A stretch of DNA of 11,187 nucleotides from Desulfovibrionales bacterium (GTDB lineage: Bacteria > Desulfobacterota > Desulfovibrionia > Desulfovibrionales > Desulfomicrobiaceae): NCBI GenBank assembly GCA_012727515.1, contig JAAYGZ010000411.1, forward strand, positions 1 through 11,187. The letters run 5' to 3'. A program made the translations under genes and the position numbers. The stretch's first letter is position 1. Every line of letters starts with the position of its first letter. A model generated the notes under the pieces. It was not told where the DNA came from. It ran no database searches and worked only from the letters and a program-made list of their open reading frames with translations. Below are positions 1-6,666 of this stretch, in pieces.

Positions 1-3
1 AAA

Positions 4-47
4 AGAAATAGAATAGTATTTCTCCCGGGTGGTGACAGCCACCCGGG
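4..47 (+). terminator. Two abutting hairpins, probable 3' end of an upstream gene
   Basis: Two perfect inverted repeats sit back to back. The first has arms AGAAATA (4-10) and TATTTCT (17-23) with a six-base loop. The second has arms CCCGGGTGG (24-32) and CCACCCGGG (39-47), also with a six-base loop. The second is strong enough for an intrinsic terminator, but what follows is only TCTGTTT, not a clean U-tract. The likeliest role is ending or protecting the transcript of a gene lying left of the window; a bidirectional role cannot be excluded. Confidence 0.5.
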
Positions 48-110
48 TCTGTTTGCAAGCTTGTTGGTATTAATGTGTTTTTGTTGATATTATTTTAGTT
101 TACAGACTTT

Positions 111-141
111 TTGTTCGTGTGTAAGTGGACTTTTCTATAAC
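111..141 (+). promoter_or_regulatory. Candidate promoter of the ferredoxin gene
   Basis: A -10-like TATAAC lies at 136-141, with TTGTTC at 111-116 as the best upstream partner. The 19-nt spacer is longer than ideal. A G/C hairpin with arms GCCCC (144-148) and GGGGC (151-155) follows at once, so transcription would start in or beside it. The element precedes a monocistronic gene, which makes a promoter here likely, but the match is only fair. Confidence 0.35.
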
Positions 142-177
142 ACGCCCCAAGGGGCTTTAGTATTTTGGAGGTACATT

Positions 178-366
178 ATGGGTTATTCTGTTGCTGTTGA
201 TGCTGAGAAGTGTATTGGTTGTGGCGAATGTGTAGATGTTTGCCCTGTTGAAGTGTATGAATTGCAGAACAGCAAAGCTGTTCCTGTGAATGAAGAAGAG
301 TGTCTTGGTTGCGAATCCTGTGTAGAAGTTTGTGAGCAGAGCGCAATTACTATCGAAGAAAATTAA
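178..366 (+). CDS. Ferredoxin, two [4Fe-4S] clusters
   Basis: A 62-residue acidic soluble ferredoxin that carries low-potential electrons in the cytoplasm. Two cluster motifs are visible: C12-x2-C15-x2-C18-x3-C22-P and C42-x2-C45-x2-C48-x3-C52. The last cysteine of the second motif is followed by Glu rather than Pro. After removal of Met the ligands become 11, 14, 17, 21 and 41, 44, 47, 51, the same spacing as Desulfovibrio africanus ferredoxin III. That protein has Asp at position 14 and so a [3Fe-4S] cluster; here position 14 is Cys, predicting two full [4Fe-4S] clusters. The start is supported by GGAGG at 167-171. The gene appears monocistronic, ending in a hairpin at 377-399. Possible partners are the Ech hydrogenase encoded downstream, pyruvate:ferredoxin oxidoreductase and other ferredoxin enzymes; the specific partner is inference. 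Confidence 0.96.
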   Translation: MGYSVAVDAEKCIGCGECVDVCPVEVYELQNSKAVPVNEEECLGCESCVEVCEQSAITIEEN

Positions 367-376
367 AATCTGCATT

Positions 377-399
377 GCGGCAGGCCTTAGGCCTGCCGC
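377..399 (+). terminator. Terminator-like hairpin after ferredoxin
   Basis: A perfect 10-bp inverted repeat, GCGGCAGGCC (377-386) and GGCCTGCCGC (390-399), with a TTA loop, starts 10 nt after the ferredoxin stop codon. The downstream sequence lacks a U-run, so it may stop or protect the transcript rather than be a textbook intrinsic terminator. A smaller hairpin, GGGCA (416-420) and TGCCC (425-429), follows. Confidence 0.6.
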
Positions 400-515
400 G
401 CACAGTCTTATCTCAGGGCAATTCTGCCCGATTCAGCTTTTTCTTTTGCAATTTTCTAACAGTTTTACCTAGGAGTTAATGGTGCGCCTGTGCGCTCCGA
501 TGAGGGTATGCTTGC

Positions 516-1199
516 ATGAAACTGGACTTGACCACATATTTTACAGAGTATGAATCACTAGTCGCTCAAATTGATGCCTTATTTAAGAACGTATCAGAAA
601 AATTTGCTGACGAGGTGAAGTGTAAGGAAGGGTGTAGTGATTGCTGCCACGCCTTGTTTGACATACCATTAGTGGAAGCATTATATTTAAATGCCAAATT
701 TCAGGAAGTTGATGAAAAAGAACGTAATAAAATTTTAATTGAGGCAGATAAAGCAGACCGAAAAGCGAATGTTCTTAAGAAAAAAATTTCTAAAGATGCC
801 GAGCAATCAGAATCAGCAGATATTCTGGGCCGTGTAGCCCAGGAGCGTATTCGCTGTCCTCTTCTCAGTGAAGTCAATGTGTGTCAGCTTTATGCCTTTC
901 GTCCTATCACATGCAGAGTGTATGGCATTCCTCTTGAAATTGAGGGCAAGTCACATACCTGCGGGTTGTCAGGATTTATACCAGGAAATTCATATCCTGC
1001 TGTAAAAATACACCGAGTCCAAGACGAACTGTTGCGCATCAGTAATCAAATTTTGGATGACCTTGGTTCAAAGTATGCGGATTTTCGCCTGATGCATGTC
1101 CCTGTTTCTACGGCTCTGATGACCATGTACAACGATGAGTACTTTGGCCTTTCAGAGCTATCAGAATCTGAAAATGTTGCAGAGGGTGAAAATGATTAA
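516..1199 (+). CDS. YkgJ-type cysteine-cluster protein (putative Fe/Zn-binding)
   Basis: A 227-residue soluble protein of the YkgJ / CxxCxxCC zinc-or-iron-chelating family. The N-terminal metal motif is C36-x3-C40-x2-C43-C44. A second Cys-rich block around residues 113-150 contains R-C-P-L-L, C-x-L-Y, R-P-I-T-C-R-x-Y-G and a further Cys, the usual C-terminal half of the family. Between them lies a Lys/Glu-rich stretch (about residues 63-102) that looks helical. Biochemical function is not established for the family; metal or Fe-S binding is presumed from the cysteines. The chosen ATG has GAGGG 9 nt upstream. The gene is first in a close-packed trio (8-nt overlap with the next gene) just upstream of dsrA, so a role in making or controlling sulfite reductase is plausible but inferred. 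Confidence 0.85.
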   Translation: MKLDLTTYFTEYESLVAQIDALFKNVSEKFADEVKCKEGCSDCCHALFDIPLVEALYLNAKFQEVDEKERNKILIEADKADRKANVLKKKISKDAEQSESADILGRVAQERIRCPLLSEVNVCQLYAFRPITCRVYGIPLEIEGKSHTCGLSGFIPGNSYPAVKIHRVQDELLRISNQILDDLGSKYADFRLMHVPVSTALMTMYNDEYFGLSELSESENVAEGEND

Positions 1200-1563
1200 T
1201 CCTGCGCTCCTGGCTGATGAACGTGAAGCACAAAAAAAAGTGATTTATGAGAAAATGTCGCCCCGTAGGCGTAAGTTTATCGATAGGATAGGCTATGATC
1301 GTTGGGATCCTTTTGCAGAGCCCAAGCATCCTATTGAGTGGCGTACTGATGGAACACGACGCACAACGCAGCAGCTGGTACGAGAGTATCTGCAAAATCA
1401 TGCTCCAGAAAAATACAGCAATGCATATGGCCAGGGAGTGTTGGAAATATGTTTAGGAATGGTTAACGGAGATGATCGTTATGTTGCGATGTACGAGTTT
1501 TCTTTATGGTATGCTGATGAGTTAAAGAAACATAATATCAATATTAGTGAATATAAGCCGTAA
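1192..1563 (+). CDS. Conserved-looking hypothetical protein between YkgJ and TPR genes
   Basis: A 123-residue soluble protein, rich in charged and aromatic residues, with no signal peptide or membrane segment and no domain I recognise. A Trp/Pro-rich block at about residues 37-52 (W-D-P-F and P-I-E-W-R-T-D-G) looks like a conserved core, and a C-terminal amphipathic region follows. I chose the ATG at 1192 over the one 57 nt upstream. It overlaps the preceding stop codon by 8 nt (typical translational coupling), and AGAGGGTGA lies immediately upstream; the longer form would run deep into the YkgJ gene. Codon use matches its neighbours. It is cotranscribed with the flanking genes by all appearances. 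Function unknown. Confidence 0.75.
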   Translation: MINPALLADEREAQKKVIYEKMSPRRRKFIDRIGYDRWDPFAEPKHPIEWRTDGTRRTTQQLVREYLQNHAPEKYSNAYGQGVLEICLGMVNGDDRYVAMYEFSLWYADELKKHNINISEYKP

Positions 1564-1580
1564 TTAACCAGAGAGATGCA

Positions 1581-2204
1581 ATGAAAAAAAATTATGATTA
1601 TGGTCCAAAATCTGTGGCTGCCTTGAAGGAAGCTTTGCACGATAATCCAGATTCAGCAACGCTTATGTATAATCTAGGTGTATCGTTAGTTGCAGAGCGT
1701 AACTATGACGAGGCGCGTAAGGCTTTTGAGGAAACTATTGCTTTGGAGCCAGGAATTGCCGAAGCATATGTCCAGCTTGGCGGGCTTGCCATGCAGAAAG
1801 GTGATCTGGAAGCATGCTTGCAGTTCAATAAAAAGGCAGCAGAGATACGCCCTCGATTTGCTGTTCCTTGGGGAAATATTGGCTTTGTCTATATGCAGCA
1901 ACACGAGGCAGACAAGGCAGTAAAGGCCCTGAAAAGAGCTTTGAGCTTGGATCCGCAATTTATCCAGGCGCATACAACGCTTGGAAGCGCCTATCTTGGC
2001 CTTGGAGATCCGGATGCCTGCATTATGCAATGTTCTAAGGCCATTGAAATAGAGCCCATGTTTGGGCCAGCGTACAATAATATTGGCCTGGCCTATTTAG
2101 AGAAAAAAGAACCTAAAAAGGCCCTTATTTATTTTGATAAGGCAACAGAAACAGGCTTTGAAGTTGATCCAGATATTCTGGCTGAAGTACGTGAATACCG
2201 CTAG
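1581..2204 (+). CDS. TPR-repeat protein upstream of dsrA
   Basis: A 207-residue protein built almost entirely of tetratricopeptide repeats. Five consecutive 34-residue units can be read at about 25-58, 59-92, 93-126, 127-160 and 161-194. The first four end in Pro at the penultimate position, and all carry the usual G/A/Y/A helix-packing pattern. There is no signal sequence, so it should be a cytoplasmic protein-protein interaction scaffold. It follows the unknown gene by 17 nt with AGAGAG as ribosome site and is the last gene before the dsr promoter. TPR proteins often act as chaperone adaptors or assembly factors; a role in DsrAB assembly is inference from position. No terminator with a U-tract separates it from dsrA, so read-through into dsr is possible. 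Confidence 0.88.
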   Translation: MKKNYDYGPKSVAALKEALHDNPDSATLMYNLGVSLVAERNYDEARKAFEETIALEPGIAEAYVQLGGLAMQKGDLEACLQFNKKAAEIRPRFAVPWGNIGFVYMQQHEADKAVKALKRALSLDPQFIQAHTTLGSAYLGLGDPDACIMQCSKAIEIEPMFGPAYNNIGLAYLEKKEPKKALIYFDKATETGFEVDPDILAEVREYR

Positions 2205-2217
2205 GTACTGCTTCAGT

Positions 2218-2261
2218 AACCCAGCTTTGGGGTTGACAAGTTGTGTACTTTGTACGAAGAT
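2218..2261 (+). promoter_or_regulatory. Candidate dsr operon promoter with overlapping inverted repeats
   Basis: A perfect consensus -35, TTGACA (2233-2238), is followed by a 17-nt spacer and a weak -10, GAAGAT (2256-2261). An inverted repeat, AACCC (2218-2222) and GGGTT (2230-2234), runs into the -35. A second one, TTGTAC (2250-2255) and GTACAA (2268-2273), flanks the -10 and the expected start site. A strong -35 with a poor -10 and overlapping symmetry would suit an activator- or repressor-controlled promoter. The alternative pair TTGTAC/GATATT (2250-2255, 2274-2279) is weaker. Start site about 2268 by inference. Confidence 0.5.
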
Positions 2262-2311
2262 TCACTAGTACAAGATATTGGAAAGTCTTTGAAATTGTTG
2301 TGAGGTTGGGG

Positions 2312-2339
2312 ATCGCGCAGGTTTGAATGTCTGTGCGGT
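2312..2339 (+). promoter_or_regulatory. Stem-loop in the dsrA leader
   Basis: Arms ATCGCGCAG (2312-2320) and CTGTGCGGT (2331-2339) pair over nine positions, including two G-U pairs, with a 10-nt loop. It sits mid-leader, 23 nt upstream of the dsrA ribosome site AAGGAGG (2363-2369). There is no U-tract, so it is not an intrinsic terminator; mRNA stability or a protein-binding role is more likely. Confidence 0.4.
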
Positions 2340-2376
2340 GACTGTACACGGTCTAATCTTTTAAGGAGGATGTGTA

Positions 2377-3690
2377 ATGGCTAAACATGCGACTCCGTTG
2401 CTGGATCAGCTTGAGAGCGGTCCGTGGCCGAGTTTTGTGGCGGATATTAAGGAGGAAGCCGAGAGACGCCGCAAAAACGAGAAAAACGTAGAGTATCAGA
2501 TTCCTTCGGATGTCTGTGACGACCTGTTGGGTATTCTGGAGCTTTCCTACAAAGACGGCACCACACACTGGAAGCACGGTGGTATTGTGGGCGTCTTTGG
2601 TTATGGTGGTGGTGTTATTGGTCGTTACTGCGATCAGCCCCAGATGTTTCCTGGTGTAGCGCATTTCCATACCATCCGTGTGGCACAGCCAGCAGGTATG
2701 TACTATACCTCTGATTTTCTCCGTCAGCTCTGTGATATCTGGGATATGCGCGGTTCTGGTCTGACCAACATGCATGGCGCTACTGGCGACATCGTTCTTC
2801 TGGGCACCACAACTCCGCAGCTCGAGGAAATTTTCTTCGAATTGACTCATAACATGAATAATGACCTTGGTGGTTCCGGTTCCAACCTGCGTACGCCAGC
2901 TTCTTGTCTTGGCGAGTCTCGTTGTGAATGGGCCTGTTATGATGCTCAGGAATTGTGCTATCAGCTGACCATGGAATATCAGGATGAATTGCATCGTCCG
3001 GCATTCCCGTACAAGTTTAAGTTCAAATTCGATGGTTGCCCCAATGGATGTGTGGCTTCTATTGCTCGCTCTGACATGTCTTTCATTGGTACCTGGAAAG
3101 ACGATATCCGCATTGATCAGGAAGCGGTTGCTGCCTATATCGGCGGAGAGCTCAAGCCTAATGGTGGCGCTCACTCTGGTAAAGACTGGGGTGCTTTTGA
3201 TATCCAGAAGGAAGTCATTGATCTGTGTCCCACCGAGTGTATGTGGATCGAAGACGGCAAACTGAAAATCAACAATCGCGAATGTACTCGCTGTATGCAT
3301 TGCCTCAACGTCATGCCTCGTGCTCTGCGCATTGGTAATGATCGTGGCCTGTCTATCCTGGTTGGCGCAAAGGCTCCGATTTTGGATGGAGCACAGATGG
3401 GTTCTTTGCTCGTTCCTTTTATCAAGGTTGAAGAGCCTTACGATGAAATCAAAGAAATCATCGAAGCAATTTGGGAATGGTGGATGGAAGAAGGCAAGAA
3501 CCGCGAGCGTCTTGGTGAATTGATCAAGCGTCAGGGGCTGGCCAAAGCTATCTCCGCTATTGGTGCCACTCCTGTGCCACAGCATGTCATGGAACCCCGT
3601 CATAATCCGTACATCTTCTGGAAAGAAGAAGACGTGCCCGGCGGCTGGCAGCGCGAAATCGCTGAATACCGTAAACACCATCAGAGATAA
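2377..3690 (+). CDS. dsrA: Dissimilatory sulfite reductase, alpha subunit
   Basis: The 437-residue alpha subunit of the cytoplasmic DsrAB heterotetramer, which reduces sulfite with electrons from ferredoxin-type or membrane donors and passes sulfur to DsrC, the terminal step of sulfate respiration. The siroheme-[4Fe-4S] cysteines are C177 (in C-L-G-E-S-R-C), C183, C221 and C225 (C-P-N-G-C). An inserted ferredoxin domain carries C284 and C303-x2-C306-x2-C309. Length and these positions match the D. vulgaris enzyme as I recall it. In that family the siroheme in the alpha subunit is the structural, non-catalytic one. The start has an ideal AAGGAGG at 2363-2369, 7 nt upstream. dsrB follows after 14 nt. 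The gene is intact and no key residue is missing. Confidence 0.99.
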   Translation: MAKHATPLLDQLESGPWPSFVADIKEEAERRRKNEKNVEYQIPSDVCDDLLGILELSYKDGTTHWKHGGIVGVFGYGGGVIGRYCDQPQMFPGVAHFHTIRVAQPAGMYYTSDFLRQLCDIWDMRGSGLTNMHGATGDIVLLGTTTPQLEEIFFELTHNMNNDLGGSGSNLRTPASCLGESRCEWACYDAQELCYQLTMEYQDELHRPAFPYKFKFKFDGCPNGCVASIARSDMSFIGTWKDDIRIDQEAVAAYIGGELKPNGGAHSGKDWGAFDIQKEVIDLCPTECMWIEDGKLKINNRECTRCMHCLNVMPRALRIGNDRGLSILVGAKAPILDGAQMGSLLVPFIKVEEPYDEIKEIIEAIWEWWMEEGKNRERLGELIKRQGLAKAISAIGATPVPQHVMEPRHNPYIFWKEEDVPGGWQREIAEYRKHHQR

Positions 3691-3704
3691 GAGGGGGGTC
3701 AACA

Positions 3705-4865
3705 ATGGCTTTCATTTCTTCTGGATACAATCCCGAAAAACCAATGGAAAACAGGATTACGGATATTGGCCCGCGCCATTTTACCGATTTCCTTCCTCCA
3801 GTTATAGCCAAAAACAAAGGCAAGTGGCTGTGGCATGAAATTATTGAGCCTGGCATTCTGGTGCATAAGGCTGAAAGTGGTGACGAAGTGTATACCGTGC
3901 GCTGTGGTGGTGCTCGACTGATGTCCACCGGGCATATCCGTGAAATCTGCGAAATCGCGGATAAGTTTTGCGGTGGTCACTTGCGTTTTACCACTCGTAA
4001 CAACATTGAGTTCATGGTGCCCACTCTGGATGAAGCCAAAAAACTCAAAGAGTATCTGAACAGCCAGAAACTGTCTGGCGGCAGCCATAGATTTCCTGTT
4101 GGCGGAACAGGCGCTGGAATAACTAATATCGTTCATACCCAGGGCTGGATTCACTGTCATACCCCGGCTACGGATGCGTCTGGTACAGTGAAGGTTGTTT
4201 TGGACGAACTGTTTGAAGAATTCTGCCAGATGCGTATGCCTGCTCAGGTGCGCATTTCCATGGCGTGTTGTCTGAACATGTGCGGTGCTGTACACTGTTC
4301 TGACATTGCAATTCTTGGCTACCACCGTAAACCCCCCATCATTGACCACGAATGGTTGAACAATCTGTGTGAAATTCCTTTGGCTGTGGCCGCTTGCCCA
4401 ACAGGTGCTATTCGTCCGACCAAAAAGGAAATTACTACAGAAAGTGGTGAAACCAAAACAGTAAACACTGTGGCTATTAAGCAGGAACGCTGCATGTTCT
4501 GCGGTAACTGCTACACCATGTGTCCTTCCCTGCCTCTGTCTGACCAGACTGGTGACGGACTGGTTATCATGGCTGGTGGTAAGGTTTCTAACCGTATCAG
4601 CAACCCAAAGTTCTCCAAGGTTGTTGTTGCCTTTATCCCCAATGAGCCACCTCGCTGGCCCACATTGGCTAAAGTTATCCGCCAGATTGTAGAAGCTTAT
4701 GCTACTGACGCACGCAAATACGAACGCGTTGGTGATTGGGCTGAACGTATTGGTTGGGAACGCTTTTTTGAGAAGACCGGTCTTGAGTTCTCTGAGCACA
4801 TGATCGATGACTTCCGTGATCCAGCTTATTACACTTGGCGTCAGACCACGAACTTTAAGTTCTAG
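3705..4865 (+). CDS. dsrB: Dissimilatory sulfite reductase, beta subunit
   Basis: The 386-residue beta subunit, which holds the catalytically active siroheme of DsrAB. Active-site cluster ligands are visible as C151, C188, C189 and C193 (M-A-C-C-L-N-M-C), the characteristic beta-subunit pattern. The ferredoxin domain cysteines are C231 and C263-x2-C266-x2-C269, with C273-P after them. Length is a few residues above the D. vulgaris protein as I remember it. It is 14 nt from dsrA with a purine-rich ribosome site (GAGGGGGG) and is surely cotranscribed. A perfect hairpin follows 25 nt after the stop, before dsrD. Intact, with no unusual substitutions seen in the cofactor motifs. Confidence 0.99.
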   Translation: MAFISSGYNPEKPMENRITDIGPRHFTDFLPPVIAKNKGKWLWHEIIEPGILVHKAESGDEVYTVRCGGARLMSTGHIREICEIADKFCGGHLRFTTRNNIEFMVPTLDEAKKLKEYLNSQKLSGGSHRFPVGGTGAGITNIVHTQGWIHCHTPATDASGTVKVVLDELFEEFCQMRMPAQVRISMACCLNMCGAVHCSDIAILGYHRKPPIIDHEWLNNLCEIPLAVAACPTGAIRPTKKEITTESGETKTVNTVAIKQERCMFCGNCYTMCPSLPLSDQTGDGLVIMAGGKVSNRISNPKFSKVVVAFIPNEPPRWPTLAKVIRQIVEAYATDARKYERVGDWAERIGWERFFEKTGLEFSEHMIDDFRDPAYYTWRQTTNFKF

Positions 4866-4890
4866 TTCTCGTCAGGAACGAACTCTAACT

Positions 4891-4912
4891 AGGGCCGACG
4901 AAAGTCGGCCCT
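4891..4912 (+). promoter_or_regulatory. GAAA-capped hairpin between dsrB and dsrD
   Basis: A perfect 9-bp stem, AGGGCCGAC (4891-4899) and GTCGGCCCT (4904-4912), closed by a C(GAAA)G tetraloop of the very stable GNRA class. Downstream is TAACC, not a U-run, and dsrD begins 20 nt later with no clear promoter of its own. It is best read as an intercistronic RNA element that protects the dsrAB message or sets the dsrAB:dsrD ratio; partial termination is the alternative. Confidence 0.65.
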
Positions 4913-4932
4913 TAACCTTAAGAGAGGCATGT

Positions 4933-5169
4933 ATGGCAGATCCTAAAGACATCGTTGTTGAATTCATTAAGTCCAAGGAAAAATCCAAATCTAAATTTTA
5001 TTTTAATGACTTGTCGGCTCTTTTTCCTGATATGAAAATGCGTGAAGCCAAAAAGATCATTAATCAGCTTGTTGCTGATGGTGTTTTGGAATACTGGTCC
5101 AGCGGCAGTACAACCATGTACGGATTGCCCGGGTCTGGTAAGCAGGCTAGCGCAGAAGGCGAAGATTAG
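4933..5169 (+). CDS. dsrD: DsrD, winged-helix partner of sulfite reductase
   Basis: A 78-residue Lys-rich soluble protein with the winged-helix sequence of DsrD: a helix with K-S-K-E-K-S-K-S-K, Y-F-N-D-L, L-F-P-D-M-K, and I-I-N-Q-L-V-A-D-G-V-L-E-Y-W leading into the wing. DsrD was long guessed to bind DNA; later work on the family showed it activates DsrAB allosterically, raising sulfite reduction. I start it at ATG 4933, preceded by AGAGAGG (4921-4927), rather than at an upstream in-frame ATG inside dsrB, because this gives the family's usual length. It sits after the intercistronic hairpin and 7 nt before dsrN. The acidic C-terminal tail (about residues 70-78) is usually variable. Confidence 0.96.
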   Translation: MADPKDIVVEFIKSKEKSKSKFYFNDLSALFPDMKMREAKKIINQLVADGVLEYWSSGSTTMYGLPGSGKQASAEGED

Positions 5170-5176
5170 TCGCTAA

Positions 5177-6616
5177 ATGTCTGTTGTACATTCGTGCCCG
5201 CGTGTACTGATTGCTGGACTTGGAGGAGGATCTGGCAAGACCATTGTTTCTTTAGGTTTGGCCAGAGCATTTTCAGAGCAGGGGCATCGAGTACAAACTT
5301 TCAAAAAGGGTCCGGATTATATTGACGCTAAGTGGCTGACTTTAGCCAGCCACACTATAACGTCTAATCTGGATCCTTTTTTATTGCCTTCTCCTGTTCT
5401 GCAGAATCTTTTCTGGTACCGAGCCTTGCAGGCAGATATTTCTTTGATAGAAGGCAATAGAGGCTTGTATGACGGAAAGGATGTTGCTGGGACATATTCG
5501 TCTGCTGAACTTGCCAAAGTCTTGCAGTGTCCTGTTCTTATTGTTGCGGATTGTACAAAAGTCAGTCGTACAATGGCAGCCCTGCTTCTTGGATTGTGTG
5601 TTTTTGATCCGGAAGTAAATATCCAGGGGGTTGTGCTGAACAGGGCGGCCGGGCGACGTCATCAAACAGTGCTACGCCAAACCATAGAACAATATACAGG
5701 CTTGCGTGTTGTTGGTATCCTGCCCAAACTTCAGACTAATCCTATCCCAGAGCGAAACATGGGCCTTGTGGCAGAAACAGAGCTAGAGACAGATCCTCTT
5801 GATGGCCTTTCTGTTTTAGTGCGTGATCATGTTGATTTAGACACTGTCTGGGGTGTTGCTGCCACTGCTCCTGGCAGTACAATAAGCCCTGAACCAATTT
5901 TTTTTCATTCTGGCGCTCATCCTACTACTATGCCGATGGTTCGTATCGGCGTTGCACGAGATGCAGCACTCTGGTTTTATTATCAGGAAAACCTCGATGC
6001 CTTGCGTCATGCCGGTGCAGAGATTGTTGAATTTAGTCTGCTAGATGATGCTACTGTACCAGAGGTACATGCTTTATACTTAGGGGGTGGCTTCCCTGAG
6101 ATCATGGCCAAGATGCTTGCTGAAAATATCTCCATGAAAAAATCCATTCGTTCGCATATTGAGCAAGGAATGCCCACCTATGCTGAATGTGGGGGCTTGA
6201 TGTATCTTGGCCGCGCACTTGAGTATAATGGCGTCTCGTATTCTATGGCTGATGCTGTGCCTGTAGCCACGCGCGTATGCGCCAAGCCTCAAGGCCATGG
6301 ATATGTGCGTGCCATGATCCAGACTGCAAATCCTTTTTTCTCGCTTGGCTCTGCACTTACTGGCCATGAATTTCATTATTCCCACTGTCCAGAGTTGCCG
6401 CCTTCTGCAGAGTTTGTATTTTCCATGGTGCGAGGGCAGGGGATAGCCCAAGGTGTTGATGGAATTTTATATCGTAATTGTCTAGCCGGATATGTTCACA
6501 TACACGCCCTGGGCCATGCAGAATGGGCATATAATTTTGTTGCTGCTGCGGCTCAATATAAAGACTGCGTACAACAGGGTGTACGGTGTGGAGATATTCG
6601 ACTCCAGGGGGGTTGA
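5177..6616 (+). CDS. dsrN: DsrN-type siroheme amidase (CbiA/CobB-family glutamine amidotransferase)
   Basis: A 479-residue two-domain enzyme of the cobyrinate a,c-diamide synthase family. The N-terminal dethiobiotin-synthetase-like ATP domain has a P-loop at 14-22 (G-x-G-G-G-S-G-K-T), F-K-K-G-P-D-Y-I-D at 42-50 and E-G-N-R-G-L-Y-D-G at 92-100. The C-terminal class I glutamine amidotransferase domain has L-G-G-G-F-P-E (302-308), the nucleophile C338 in Y-A-E-C-G-G, G-H-E-F-H-Y and the catalytic His in G-Y-V-H-I-H (441 or 443). It uses ATP and glutamine to amidate tetrapyrrole carboxylates. Seven nt after dsrD, it fits DsrN, proposed to convert siroheme to the siro(heme)amide found in DsrAB. 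A cobalamin-pathway CbiA role is the alternative; operon position favours DsrN. No strong ribosome site is seen, so translational coupling to dsrD is likely. Confidence 0.88.
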   Translation: MSVVHSCPRVLIAGLGGGSGKTIVSLGLARAFSEQGHRVQTFKKGPDYIDAKWLTLASHTITSNLDPFLLPSPVLQNLFWYRALQADISLIEGNRGLYDGKDVAGTYSSAELAKVLQCPVLIVADCTKVSRTMAALLLGLCVFDPEVNIQGVVLNRAAGRRHQTVLRQTIEQYTGLRVVGILPKLQTNPIPERNMGLVAETELETDPLDGLSVLVRDHVDLDTVWGVAATAPGSTISPEPIFFHSGAHPTTMPMVRIGVARDAALWFYYQENLDALRHAGAEIVEFSLLDDATVPEVHALYLGGGFPEIMAKMLAENISMKKSIRSHIEQGMPTYAECGGLMYLGRALEYNGVSYSMADAVPVATRVCAKPQGHGYVRAMIQTANPFFSLGSALTGHEFHYSHCPELPPSAEFVFSMVRGQGIAQGVDGILYRNCLAGYVHIHALGHAEWAYNFVAAAAQYKDCVQQGVRCGDIRLQGG

Positions 6617-6641
6617 CTTTCTTTTTGTCGTTACTAATAAT
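6613..6641 (+). promoter_or_regulatory. Strong-looking promoter overlapping the dsrN stop codon
   Basis: TTGACT (6613-6618), an exact 17-nt spacer and AATAAT (6636-6641): five of six consensus matches in each box. The -35 overlaps the TGA of dsrN (6614-6616). The expected start near 6648 leaves a very short leader carrying GGAGGTGA (6656-6663), a full-length match to the ribosome-binding consensus. This predicts independent, probably high, expression of the 115-aa gene. Confidence 0.6.
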
Positions 6642-6666
6642 TCATATCAATAAATGGAGGTGAATT

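Noticed and set aside
1135..1191. Upstream start for the unknown protein after the YkgJ gene
   Set aside because: It would extend 57 nt into the YkgJ gene in another frame; ATG 1192 has a purine-rich site and a typical stop/start overlap.
2353..3705. 450-codon open frame antisense to all of dsrA
   Set aside because: It mirrors dsrA almost end to end, has no ribosome site, and its translation has no recognisable domain; codon bias of dsrA explains the lack of stops.
3699..4799. 366-codon open frame antisense to dsrB
   Set aside because: Shadow of dsrB for the same reasons; the dsrB reading is supported by all its cofactor cysteines.
4807..4932. Longer N-terminus for DsrD starting inside dsrB
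   Set aside because: It would add 42 residues unlike the family and read through the hairpin; ATG 4933 has a ribosome site and gives the usual length.
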